Assembly: GCA_016110215.1 (NCBI GenBank)
Contig: JADWQD010000011.1
Span: forward strand, 930,001 to 994,000
Length of the DNA: 64,000 bases
DNA from: Capronia americana
Lineage: Eukaryota > Ascomycota > Eurotiomycetes > Chaetothyriales > Herpotrichiellaceae
Direction: 5' to 3'
Under the pieces are notes generated by a model. The model did no database searches. It was not told the origin of the DNA and saw only the letters and a program-made list of their open reading frames with translations. A program made the position numbers and the translations under genes. Positions 1 to 11,443 of the stretch are shown here, in pieces (within the stretch, counting starts at the first letter, position 1; the number at the start of each line of letters is the position of its first letter).

Positions 1-948
1 GCAAGTCTTGGCGGTGATCAATCATTTTCGGACCGGAAAGTTCTGATTGGCTGGAATATCCCGGCTGGATGTCATCGATTCGCGAATAATTGTGGGTGCC
101 CAATGCAGCGGTGAATGGGAAGTGACCCAACGGAAAACTGAGAGCAGGGTGAATGAAGCCCACAACGAGCCATTCTGAAATGAAGGGGAGTTTGAGCAGC
201 GCACCATGACAAACAAGTTGATCAGAGTCTGCATACAGAGTTTGTCTTGATAATAGACCTCGGGCATGGTCAATGCTCGACTCGACCGACTCACGGCTTC
301 GTTGGGTGCGAGTTCTTGTTACTCAAGGCCATCCCTTCACAACAAAAAGGCACGCTTCTATGGGGTGGTGCCTTTCTCATAACTTTTGATCCGCCTTCGT
401 CGCCGCTTGCTTCACCAGGTGTACAAGTCTGCCCCAGCAACGGCTATTGTGCCGTCCTTTGCAGGCTACAACAATTTCCAGTCCCCACTAAGGTCAAATT
501 CTCGCTAAAGGTTGACGTTTGCTATTCATCCAACTCTTGCAAGCTCCTCCCCACAGTCTCCATAAGATCTGCAAATGCTTGAGAAAGATGGATATTGGTA
601 CGATGCGGCTTCAGCTTTAGCACCTCCCTGATTGTGGCGAACTTGCCCCTCATCCGGCAGCGCTCGCAGCTGTACTTGTTCGGTGTAGGCGTTCGAAGGC
701 CGATCGAGTGATCACCCACGTATGCGGCCGTCCGTGTCCATCGGCCATGAAACAGGTCCGGGCTTACACAACTGAAGGCATGAGCTGGCATCTCGCAGCA
801 AGATGCTGAGGTATCAGGCATCAAAGCCTGACCATTTTCTTGTGCGCTTGGGACAGGTGTTCCACTCAAGGTATCCTTCATGTCAAGGCTTATCCGTCGC
901 TGAACCCGGAGCCGTCGATCCTTTTCACGCTCTATTCTTCTCTCCCAA
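1..948. other. Left-edge region without a supportable gene
   Basis: No reading frame here shows recognisable domains or convincing splice-supported coding potential. A 153-codon minus frame ending at 522 overlaps the 3' end of the neighbouring regulator in another frame and has no family signature, so it is not annotated. The region lies 3' of the minus-strand gene that ends at 949. Confidence 0.5.
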
Positions 949-2546
949 CTATTTTTGGCCCATATTTCGAGCCAAGCGGACACTTAGCTCATCATACCAG
1001 ATATAACGATCACAGAGTTTGATTAAGCCGCTCCAGCCGATGCTGTTGTGCCCCTCGTCTACGAGCTGCTTGCCCAGCCTCCACGGATCCGAATCCGCGT
1101 TGCTGGTCGCGAGAAGGACGGCTCCCATCCAGATAAAGGCATGCTGATAAGTCGTCAAGTTCCTGGAGACATCTCGGACGCTCGTCGTGCAGAGCAGGGC
1201 ACTGATCCGCGACTGCTGGTACGAAATCATGACCCAGTGTAGGTTGCGCGTGCTGCCGAGCGAAACGCACGCCTCGACCAACACCACCACAAGGATTTGC
1301 TCGACCGGGTTGAGTTTGGCCAAACGGGCTTGCCGACTAAGCGCGTAGACGAATGTCAGCATCTTGCGAACGTCCGCCGGACGCTTCCTGGTGGAACTCA
1401 GAATCCTGGACGTGTAAAAGGCGATACCAGCGAGCAAGCGGATGATTGCGCGGCTGAGTGATCCCGAGAAGGCCAGTTCCTCGAGCCCCGAAGGTAACTT
1501 GGAGATATGCCCGCACAGATCAGGTGGGAAGGGATGTTTCGGATACACCGACGGGCCTGCGTCGATGTCAAGTGCCGCTTGGGTAAGATCCCACATGATG
1601 AAATGTCCAACTATTCGTTCTTGAAGATACCCGTCAAAACTGAGGAGAGATCGCACCCCACCGCGAAGCAAGACCAAATGCTTTAGGCCATTGACGTGAT
1701 TATTCGCCGCCTTCATATCGCCCTGGAGAATGCTCATTGAGATGAGGGTTCCGATGGCCATGAGGACGCCATCGCCAGCGTAGTCGTCCTCGGCAGACAG
1801 GCGCCGCCTCACCTCGGTGGTAGTCCGTCTATGATACTCCAAGGATCCGAGAGCCAAGGACTGCGACCCTGGCGAACCCCGTCGACGAAGCTCCAGACAC
1901 AAAGCAACAGTTGCGGTGAACCAGAGGACGTCTTGTACGAGGCGGGGAAACAGCATCTGCAGACATTTCGCGGCTTCCGTTTGAGTGCCCAGCTGGAATG
2001 ACACCGACCGGGCATACACCTGGGTGTCTGTGTGTGTACGAATTCGGTCAGCAGGTCAGTCTTGACTCGCGTCCCGTCAATGGAGCGGAGGAGGCGAAAC
2101 GCACAATATTGCATCGCGACCTGCACTGATTCGGTCTTGCCGATCGGATAGGGATTCAAGTCCACGGTGGTAGGTCTCCCTGGTCTCCCTAGCCCAGGTC
2201 GGGCCGGTGGTATTCTGCGATCGTGGCACGAAGATGCCGCGGCAGACGTTGGTGTTGGTGGTGGCTTATGATATCGATCGACGGGTGTTGGCGGGCAGGT
2301 AAACTCCCCGGTCGGCGTCTCGCGCTGTCGTGATCGTGTCTGGCGTTGCGAGCCCTTCCTTTCCCCGCTATGGTCGAATCGAACAGTCGCCTTGCCCACC
2401 GTTTTGGAACGATCCCCCGCTCTCGAGCTGTGAGACACAGTCGCGGCATGGGACCTCGCCTTCGCGCTCGCCAGCTCTTTCTCCTTCCGCGACTGATTAG
2501 GCACCACCGCGGTGAAATGTATCTTCGCAGTCGCTCGCGAAGCCAT
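949..2546 (-). CDS. Fungal-specific transcription-factor-like protein without a zinc cluster
   Basis: Two-exon gene: exon 1 is 2546-2105 and exon 2 is 2027-949, giving 506 aa. The intron (2104-2028, 77 nt) has a GTGCGT donor, a CTGAC-type branch region and an acceptor ending ACACAG; splicing there joins ...QVAMQY to YTQVYARSVSF. The N-terminus carries the pattern FTAV-P--SR followed by AKARSHAA, known from fungal proteins that have the regulatory C-terminal domain (Fungal_trans_2/DUF3468 type) but lack a Zn2Cys6 motif. Next come a basic, disordered linker (about 45-110), a DLNPYPIG segment, and a mostly helical domain containing an ALGSLEYHRR stretch and the typical MKAANNHVNGLKHLVLLRGG segment. 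Start at 2546 is an ATG. Probable role: nuclear regulator or regulator-derived protein of unknown target; no DNA-binding motif is visible. Confidence 0.75.
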
Positions 2547-3183
2547 GGGCGTGACGTACAGACGGCTTCATGACACTCAGCGTCATCATCGTCCTTATTT
2601 ACAGTCGACGTGTTGAGCATTTTCGCCTAGCAATGGCATCATGGGCTCGCGCCCAGGCCAGGGAAGGACACGATAAATGCGAATGGGCCGCAAGCGGACA
2701 TGGATATTTGAATACGAGGTCGCATCTCCCTGCCCCGGCTATGTTAGCTTATTTGGGCAACCCCACTCCTGATGATTTCCGGAAGCAGCAGGCTCCAGGG
2801 CAGTGACTAAGTGTGCATGCGCTTCAATCTCGTCCACATAAACAGCGCAGAAGGCTGGAAGACAGAAGGAAAAAGGCATGAGGGCAAGGGTTCAACACTC
2901 GCCACTTTCGGTCTACCGCGCTGGACCGAAACGGCCGCTTCTGACTTATGTGCTCTACGCAAGACGAGCAGAGTGGTCGGTCTGTCCGTGGGAGGCGAGC
3001 CAAGTCGACGCGATCGTTGATATAATAGCAGGGGCACATGGAATGGAGGTAGAAGAGAATGCCGGGCTTTACCGGGCCGTCTATGTGTAAATTGTCTAGA
3101 AGAACTTTCGCTGTTGTCGCTCGCTTGCTAATTGGATGAAAGCACGAAAGATAAATCAACAACGTCCGACTATATAAGACGCG
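2547..3183. other. Intergenic spacer upstream of the transcription-factor-like gene
   Basis: 637 bp between two minus-strand genes. It must hold the promoter of the gene starting at 2546 and the 3' UTR of the DUF3433 gene ending at 3184. Several short frames on both strands overlap one another and show no domain; I see no gene. Confidence 0.6.
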
Positions 3184-6100
3184 CTAGTAATAGTTGTCTT
3201 GCTGTGCCTTCTCGGCAAGCAGCAGACGTTTCTGGGCCTGCTCACCTTCAGCGTCAACCATCCACCTCTCAATGCCGTCCACTCCCTCGGCCTTCTTGAA
3301 CCAGTATCGAGTTGTCCCGTGGTCGATCTCATCTTGCATCTCTGTCAAGGTCCGTCCCTTGAAGCCCTCAATGAACCGACTCGAGCACATAAGCAACCAT
3401 GTATTGACCAACGTGTCGGGTTTCCTCGGCATCTTGGGATTACCGTGATGCCAGAAAGCGAGGGTAACCAGACCGACCAACATCAGGCACAGGATTGCCA
3501 AGCTCGCGGCAGAGCTGATGAAAGACAGGTCCTTCATTTGCCCGTAGTTGTACGGCACACCTGCGATGAAGACGAGCAGGAAGTATGAGAGGACCGTGAT
3601 CAGCGTGACGAAAGCATGATACCAATTTCCGTGCCACAGCGCCTTGAAGAGCGCTGTAAATGGCACGCCATGCAGGTACATAGTGAACAAGTGGCGGCTC
3701 TCGGACGTGCTCTTCTTCAGTCGGCGGTAGGGCGCCATGATCCGTACCGATAATTCGACGTTTTCCCAGAAAGGGATGAGAAGGAATGACGTGATTGAGG
3801 TCATGAAGAATCGTGGGCCAAACTTGGTTCCATCCAGGAACTTCCATTTGACGGCTGTGTTGTGCTTCTCACCATCTGCACCAAGAAGGTTCACCTGGTA
3901 CACATCGTTGCCGGCAAGGACGAAGGACAGAATGACCCCAAACAGGGCTAGATGGAGGAAGACAATCAGCGCGACATGGAACTGCTTCCAAGGAACACGG
4001 GACATTAAGGAAGGAGGGGTCTCAGTAATGTCGGCCAGATCCGAGAGATCTCGATCGTTGCTCGGTGCTGGTTCAATGTCGCTAGCTGGGATGTCATGGT
4101 TCGACTCCTCCCTCGATCCAGATCCCATGGCGATGCCAACCACAGTCTCCCCAGAGAGTGTTTCGGTACGTGCAAAGGTAAGAAGTTTCCCCTTGAATGC
4201 CTCTTTCACGGCCTCATCTTTAGCATCCGGGTCGATGTCACGCAGAGTCCTCGTCATCTCATCATCGGAATTGCTCAAGATGGAGGCCATACAAGCAATG
4301 CTGCAAGGATACGAGTTGACTCCGCTTGGACGATTCCAGCTCAAATAGGCCAGGGCGAGCATTGCCAATGCCACCAGGATTAAGCTCGCTTGCAGGCCAC
4401 GGACCACCGCACTGTTGATAACCCAAACCGGATCGCAAAGTTGAGTTCCATTCTCGGTGTTGCAGGTCGAACCGGCTTGAATAGTCATCGCCTCCGATGC
4501 GACAGAAGCCTGCAGACCCAAGACAATGCTGATGAACGTAATGAGGAACATGACCCAGTGTTTATTTGCCGGATTCAAATCAGGCCAGTCGATTCCACCT
4601 TGAAGGTAAGGACGAAGAACGGACGCCTCGGCCGTTGCTCTGCCGCCATGTTTGGCAAGCTGGTAGAAAGGCTCCATCATCTTGGCTGATGCAAACACGA
4701 CACACCAGAAACTTTTGAACAGGACTGACATCGTGACCGAGCCGAAAGTCGCCGCAATCGTCGTGGCGCTTGTGACGGGCAAGGGTAATGCAAGTACGTA
4801 GTGGTTGTCCTCGTAGATAGGCTGAGCTGACCCTTCACCGCTGGATCCCGAGCCTGACCCTGACCCTGACCCAGACCCAGACCCGGATCCTGAACCGTCA
4901 GAGTTTGAAGACGAGTCCGAGTTGTCTCCGCCATCTCCCGAGTCTGAGTCAGTGTTGCTGGAATCCGGATTGGAGCTCGTCTTGACGTTTGGGTCCACCG
5001 CATTTGGGTTCGAGTTGTTGTTGTCATTAGAATTGTTATTGNNNNNNNNNNNNNNNNNNNNNNNNNNNNNNNNNNNNNNNNNNNNNNNNNNNNNNNNNNN
5101 NNNNNNNNNNNNNNNNNNNNNNNNNNNNNNNNNNNNNNNNGTTGTTATTGTTCGAATTGTTGTTATTGTTCGAATTGTTGTTATTGTTCGAATTGTTGTT
5201 ATTGTTCGAATTGTTGTTATTGTTCGAATTGTTGTTGTTGTCCGAGTTGTTGTTGTCCGAGTTGTTCGAGTTGTTGTTATTTGAGTTATTATTGGAATTG
5301 TTCGAGTTCGAGTTCGAGTTGGAATCGGTGTTTGTGTTTGAAGTAGCACCAGTGTTGGAACTGGCGGTGGGATTCGCACTATTGCTGGCTGCTGCTTGGG
5401 ATGCTGATGCCGACGCTGATTCGGATGCCGACGCTGACGCTGACGCAGACGCCGATGCAGACGCCGATGCAGACGCTGATGCCGACGCTGATGCCGACGC
5501 CGCCGATGTCTGATCTGCCACTGCAGCAACCACGGCAGCGGTAGTTTCTGAAGAACTCGCTGAGCTGGCGGAAGAAGATGCCTGAGACGATTCAGCTTGA
5601 GAAACGGCACTTGATTGTTGAGAGTCCGTGGCACTGGCAGCAGTTTCGCTAGCACTTGTTGTAGCAGCCTCACTGCTAGCACCCGAGGCACTTGCACTTG
5701 TTGCTGGCTGGGAAGTCGACTCCGTGGCCGCGCTCGTTTCCGAGATGGTCGCCGATGAGGTGGCCGCCGCACTGCTCTGAATATCCGAGGTGGGTGTTTG
5801 ATCTGTACTTGTCACGGTAGGGGAATCAGAAGTAGAACTAGTAGGCTGGGTATCAGTAGAAGAGTCCGCATCGCTTGATGTCGGTGTTACAATGACAGAA
5901 ACTGCTTCAGTTGAGCTGCTTTCCGTAGATGCAGACGTGAGCTGCGTAGTAGTCGATGAAGCGGTTGTGAAACTGGTGGTCACTGCCAGGGTGGAGGAGC
6001 TGAGTGCAGTGCTACCCGGTGTCGTTGTGGCGGAAGGTTGCGAACTTGTTAGTTGAGGAGTCGAAGTACTTGTCTCAGCTTCAATGATGGAGGAACCGGA

Positions 6101-7951
6101 GTTTGATAAGCTGGAAGAAGTAATTGGGACAGTAGTCAGAGGAGTAGTTGCCTGCGAGCTTGCAAATTGCAATGAAGAGGACACTGGGGACGTAGTACTG
6201 GTCACGGCTTCAACAGACGACGACACGGCAGAGCTAACACTCTCTGAAGGGGTAATGACCACAGAGCTCGTGGATAGAGATTCTGTGGTAGGTGCGGGCG
6301 TGGTCGATAACTCGATTGAGGAAGAGTCCGTGCCAAGTTCCGTCGTACTACTCAAGCTAACAGAATCCGAAGGAAGCGGAAGAACAGCCGCGCTGGTGGT
6401 GATATCCGGTGTCGTGGTTTGTAAAGTGGATGACTCAAGACTCGTTGGCGAAGCCGTAGTGGTATTGGTGTAGGAAGGTGCCAGTGTAGAAAAGGTTGTA
6501 CTGCTTGTTGTGGAGAGAACTAGAAGAGCTTGAGAGGTTGTCGGATTGAAGGAGACCACTTGCGACACCGACGAGCTGGTGGTTGTCGAATCAGTCGATG
6601 TCAATTGGGATGTTGTTGTAACGACGACCGATGTCAATGACGTGGTTTCATCGAATGAAGCCGACGACACGGAAAGGCTAGTCGTCGTGGAACTGGAAAG
6701 GGCCGACGTGGACGAATCAAGTGGCGTCAAGCCTGTCGAAGTGGTCGATGGTACAGATGGGGTCGAGTCCGAGACATACGCTTGCGGCGACGACTCGGAT
6801 GAAATTGGGGTGCTGGTGACCGATGCTGACGTAGTAGTGGTGACTGGGGCGGAGTCTAGTGTGGTGGTACTTGCTTCCGTACTGGTCGACGTGGAAGCAG
6901 ACGTAGAGATTGTAGATGTTGTTGAGACTGCATCGTCCGTTGAAAGAGTTTGAGTGCTGGAGGTGTAGGTTGTAGTTGAACTCGGTCCCGAAAGCTCCGT
7001 CGAGCTGGTGACGGTCGAGCTGGTTACCGTCGAAGACGATAGCTGTGCGGTGCTGCTTGATGTTGAAGTCGAAGTGCTCAAGATCGTGGTCGTACTGCTC
7101 AAGTAGCTCGAGGTCGACGAGCTTTCAGACGATGAAGAACCCAAGTTAACGCCACTATCGTAGCCCGGGCTGCCGCCAGCATAGATTACGGACGCCCCTG
7201 AGTATAAGATACAAGTCGGACTTGTAGTGGCTGGAGGACCAACGAATAGCATTGATATACAACCCGAAGTAGTCGAGCACAATTCCGCACATGACGCATA
7301 GTCGGAGCCGGCTGCATATTGAATCACATTCGAACTGTACCAGTATTCGCCGCAGTGCTTGGCAAATTGATCACCATTGCTCACTGTAAACACATCGGCT
7401 TGAGTAGCGCAGTTTCCCGTTGCCGTTAGCGGGCTACTCGCCGTAGATGTAGGTGTCTGGCTGGCAGAGGAGCTGTCGGATGCAAGTTCGGAACTAGAGA
7501 CCGTTGCCGTCGATGTCGCAAGCGTGGACGCATCTGGGGACTCTGTGGCTGTCGTGGAGGCGGTTGTCGTTGTAGAGGAGGTATTGATGCTTGAGCTCTC
7601 AGTGGGCGTTGTTGAGACCGAATCGAGTTGATCGAGAGAGGACGTTGTCTGAACCGAAGTCGTAGCCGAGTCGACTTGTTCACTGGATGAAGAGACTGAG
7701 GACTGGACTGTTCTAACCTCAACAAGCCGCTTAATTCGCCGATGTTGCGTGTCGCTTTTGTCATTTCGAGAGTTGAGAGGTGTTCCGCTGTTGACAATGT
7801 TTTGCAACAGCACAAAACACAGCACGACAGTGACCACGAAAACCATCAGCACGGGAGACGTGGTCATAAAGGGTCGATATTGCTTTCTCTTGCCCGGCCA
7901 CACCCTTTCGGGTAACACCAGCTGGTGCTCCCGCCATCTGAACGAGAACAT
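3184..7951 (-). CDS. Large mucin-like membrane protein: PAN/Apple-like module, Ser/Thr and Asn repeats, DUF3433 C-terminus (gap inside)
   Basis: One gene interrupted by an assembly gap of 99 N (5042-5140). The reading frame upstream is open from the ATG at 7951 (an in-frame GTG lies at 8008) to the gap, 937 codons; downstream it is open from the gap to the stop at 3184, 618 codons. The two frames match only if the true gap is 3n+2 bases. Order: short cytoplasmic tail; one TM segment (about 32-53); Ser/Thr-rich stretch; a PAN/Apple-like module (about 177-270, six cysteines including SCAELC, GCIS and TCILYS); a long Ser/Thr stalk suited to O-glycosylation; an Ala-Ser repeat (5396-5512); Asn-Ser repeats around the gap; a Gly-Ser repeat (4850-4892); then DUF3433 with the MEPFYQLAKHGG motif, two related hydrophobic blocks and about eight TM segments. 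DUF3433 has no known function. Likely a surface or plasma-membrane protein. The repeat lengths are unreliable in this assembly. Confidence 0.8.
5042..5140. other. Assembly gap (99 N) inside a coding tandem repeat
   Basis: A run of 99 undetermined bases. The right flank is made of an 18-bp unit read on the minus strand as Asn-Asn-Ser-Asn-Asn-Asn; the left flank is also Asn/Ser-rich. The gap most likely marks a collapsed repeat. Because the flanking frames differ by two, 99 cannot be the true length if the gene is intact. Confidence 0.95.
5141..5270 (-). repeat. 18-bp tandem repeat coding for poly-Asn/Ser
   Basis: At least five near-perfect 18-bp copies (plus-strand unit gttgttattgttcgaatt) followed by degenerate copies with GTTGTTGTCCGA. 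They encode runs of Asn with a Ser every sixth residue and abut the N gap, so the copy number is unknown. Confidence 0.9.
5396..5512 (-). repeat. Hexamer repeat coding for (Ala-Ser)n
   Basis: Repeated GATGCC/GACGCT/GACGCA hexamers on the plus strand, read on the minus strand as alternating Ala and Ser with one Glu. Part of the extracellular low-complexity stalk of the DUF3433 gene. Confidence 0.85.
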
Positions 7952-9019
7952 GTTGGCCGAGTCAGGCGTTGAGGCTCTAGAAGTCGGCTTCGAGGGGACC
8001 GCGTCCACGTGTCTGACCCGACGTAATCACTGAGAGTCCATAGAGTGAGCGGTTGACAAATATCTGAAGTCGTTGCTTTCCCAGGTATCCGTGTGGTCGT
8101 GCTTGCCGTCCGGGGCGTATGTCGTCGTGTAGAATTTGTTGATTTTTCGTGTGGAAGTCGAGCAACGCAGCCTGCGGCCGTCAGATTCCTGCTAGAGTCT
8201 TATAGCAGGCTCCATTTTTCTTGGGCTTCCACTTGATATGATATGCTTCAGGCCCCTTTCAGAGTTTCGACAGCTCCCGGCGCCATGTTAGTTGCCACCG
8301 CGCTGTACAACGAGATGAGTGCCATTTTGTAACAGTTGCCGATGCCCCGACCAGCAATTCGTCGCCACAACTCGCACCACAGCCAGCCGCCATGATCTCT
8401 TGTCTCACAAGTGCATAACCCAAAACGACACTCCGCAACGGGAGGGTACAAACTGGGTTTCGCGGTGCCTATTCTGGAAGAGTCGGCGCCGCAAATGGAA
8501 GAAGTGCAGATTGGGGTTCCACGGCGTCGCATGTAGTGATAGGCTACAGACTATTGTCGAGGGGGAGAATGTGCTCTAGGGGTCAGCCACGTGGTGGAAA
8601 GATAGCGGCAGCGAGATCCTAGCGAGGTTTAAAGCAACGTGGCTGAAGAAAGGTCTGGATCTCTGGTGGCTTGTTGCGCGTATCAAGGACGAACGGCATT
8701 CAAAAGTACAACAACAAATGCGGCAAGACGGTGAGAGAGAGGAGGCGTGCACGCGACACTTTGGCGGATCATTCTTACTAGTTCCCAGCCTGTAATTCAT
8801 TCTTTCCAAGCCGGCTGGCTCGGTGTCCAGCTTCCCTGAGTTGATGTGAAGCTTTGCAGGTGAACAAGAAGTGAGGTGAGGTTGAGGTGAGAGCAAAAGC
8901 AGGGGCACACTTTCGGCTTGCCTCGTATCGGGCTCGCCGACTCACTAGCGAGAATTAGCGCATCGGCTAAAGACCTTCCAGGCCCTGCGGGTGGAGACCT
9001 CAGGCAGCCTCCAGGCCCC
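7952..9019. other. Upstream region of the DUF3433 gene
   Basis: No gene is supported. A TATAAG-type element on the minus strand (8199-8204) lies about 250 bp upstream of the ATG at 7951 and could be the core promoter. Short frames on both strands lack domain features. Confidence 0.5.
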
Positions 9020-10610
9020 CTCAACTGCAAGACGTTGAAATCGAAGTTCGACGGTAGGACAGGCCTCCGAAGAACACCGGAGAACACAACAAGTGCAGTG
9101 CTCTGCCATCTTGAGCCATACTGTCGGTACACCACTGAACAACCTTCCAGTACTACGTCAAGCTCCCCCGCCGGAGCTCAGCACGGTAACGTCGAGACAA
9201 TCCTCTCTTACCTTCGTCATCATTTCCATCGTCCTAGCTGGACACCCAAACGTCGATGCTCAGGACCCATTTTGCATTGTTATCAAAGTCAACAGGAGGG
9301 GCGCTCCACTGATGCGATGTGGGCGCGGACAAGCGACGTGGCTGTCGTGGCATCACGGTCGCAGGCTCGCCACGCTTTTTGCAGCCACCTTCTGATTGAT
9401 CCATGCTCAGCAACAATAACGGTGTGAATTCCTTACAGGGGAGCACGCTCTGCCCATAGACTGTGGCGCATGGGGCCAGAAATATACGCAATTTGACACA
9501 GACAGGATTGAACTATACTGTGCGATTACCAGCGACCCGTCTGCTAAAAATGCAGGAAGCGAGGCACGCACGACCCACGATATGACAGCTACAAGGAGCT
9601 GAGGATGCTCATATTCGATCCAAGCCGCCAGATACCCTGTACGCGGAGTTGAAGAGGCGACGAGTCATCTGCCGGCCGATCCACTTCCAAGATATCATCG
9701 CTGCTGGTTTTTGGCGCCCGATTGCGTGCCACCGTCGTTGCTGCCTCGGATTCACCGAAATAGCATTTCCATCACATGATCTCGGCGTTTCCCTCAAGGG
9801 ATACTGTATCGCGTCATTCTGGTCAAAGCTGGAGATTGATCTGTCCGTCGTACCGGCATGGCAACGGGATGGCTTCAGGAGGCTGTAGAGGTGGCGTCAT
9901 CAGAGAGCCTTCTCAACGATGCACTGTCAGCGCTAAATGTGGCTCGCCTTCAACTCCTCGAGAAGAGACTTAGCTACCGCTGGTAGGTAACGATGACCAA
10001 AGCGAGGATCCGTTTGTTCTATGTTCTTGACGCCGCTCCTCTGGTACGACTTCGAGGAGATCCCAACTTCACAACAAAGGTCAGCGAGCATCTGTTCCTG
10101 GGCTCACCGTTGAGTGATATAAACTCGTATCCATACCAGTATCCATACCAGAAAGACCAAGCCTCTATCTGACAATTCAAGCTTATTCACGCCAGAGGGG
10201 CCGACGTAAAGGGATTCCAGGCTGGACATGCATGGACTGCTCCGGAACCCGCCCCCGTCTTGAAACAGGCCCTCATCCATCGGGTGTTCGATATTCTCCG
10301 AGGACTGCCAATCCTCATCGAGTACGCGGACGTCGTAAAATCCAGCAAAAGAGGGACACATACAAAACGAGGTTCCCTACTCGTATGCTGGCCCTGGGTG
10401 CTGGCGCTCGATCATCGGGTATACGATTGGTATGCCCGGCTCGAGCAACACCAGGCAAAGCAGCCCGACGTATTGCTGTCCGGGCTCTGGCGGTGTACAA
10501 CACCCCAACGGGTACCGAAGTCCTATCCTGGCCGCGTCTTTGCTCGATCCTTCTGCTTTCCCAACATCGCGAATCTCTCGCGTACTCCTTGCATCCAGAC
10601 ACAGGTATGA
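9020..10610 (+). pseudogene. Probable decayed Zn2Cys6-type transcription regulator
   Basis: Several plus-strand fragments in different frames resemble successive parts of one fungal C6-regulator C-terminal domain. A segment near 9870-9970 reads WLQEAVEVASSESLLNDALS then ALNVARLQLLEKRL, like the helix pair after the first conserved block. The stretch 10173-10460 reads LIHARGADVKGFQAGHAW, then ALIHRVFDILRGLPILIEYA, then a segment ending in DWYARLEQH; 10510-10580 reads FARSFCFPNIAN. The order matches the family but stops and frame changes separate the pieces, and no consistent set of introns joined them by eye. A very weak, cysteine-poor Zn-cluster-like patch near 9030-9140 (KTLKSKFDGRTGL) may be the eroded N-terminus. 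Alternative: a live gene with introns and sequencing errors. Borders are approximate. Confidence 0.4.
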
Positions 10611-11443
10611 TGGACTTGAACGCCATCGCCATCGCCATCGCCATTCCCTTGAACATTACTCGTCGACTTCCCTTTCAGTGCGAGTCAAGGCTCTTGCGTT
10701 TCTCTAGCTCGTTCGTGCTAGGTTGCGCGAAACGAAAATGAGAGTTGGGGACGAGATGATAGCGAAAGGTAGAGGCATGCAGCCGTTACGATTGCTGGTT
10801 CCTAATGTCGGGCACCAAGGTCCTGTCAACGGGTTGCTACAAGGTCTTGCTGCAACCTCTGAGGAACGGTGAATTCAGCGACGGCTGATGCTCCGATGCA
10901 TTATCCGCAGTGGTCGTCCAAGGCAGTCGCAGCCATACGAAGATTCAGAGCATGCACCGCGACCCGAATGTACGATAAAGTCTAAGCGGGAATACTCAGA
11001 ATACAGCAGTAGTCTATGACTCCTGCGTATTTCAAGTCGAATCTGACCTGTTAGACGTTTTCTTGTGGCCAGCTTCATAGGTACATCTCCCCAAGCCTGC
11101 CATCTCCAAGACTTGAAGCTTGCAGAAGTGCACGACCGACAGTGTTCCGCTCTTGAGTCCATCGCGAAGACCGATCCATATATGCTTATACAAGTCAGCC
11201 ACTCGTATTCATGATCGGTTGTCTCTGCGACTTGTCACACGTGAACGGGCGACTTCTGGGCCCAAACGATCTTCGCTATCGTTGTATCCGAGGCAAATCA
11301 CCCAACGAGTAAACGAGGCCCGAGATGGATGCGGGGAAAGCCGGCAAAGGTCTTGCTCCCCAGGCTTCAACCCAAGCACCTCTCGCCAATGCCAAAGTTA
11401 TGGACATTCGCTGTTAATGAATTCCGAGTAATCGTTGTGAATC
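10611..11443. other. Spacer between the regulator relic and the dehydrogenase gene
   Basis: 833 bp with a short (ATCGCC)n run at about 10624-10646 and otherwise no recognisable feature. It must include the promoter of the plus-strand gene starting at 11444; no clear TATA element is visible. Confidence 0.5.

Noticed and set aside
522..983. 153-codon minus-strand frame
   Set aside because: Overlaps the 3' end of the regulator gene in another frame and shows no family features.
2021..2040. A 20-nt intron in the first regulator gene
   Set aside because: Too short to be spliced; a 77-nt intron (2104-2028) with good signals gives the family-like join instead.
5141..5270. CRISPR-like regular repeats
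   Set aside because: They are contiguous 18-bp coding units with no spacers, in a eukaryotic gene.
5036..5772. Arg/Thr-rich extension of the downstream DUF3433 frame through and beyond the gap
   Set aside because: Upstream of the gap this frame is the wrong phase of the Ala-Ser and Asn-Ser repeats; only the part after the gap is coding.
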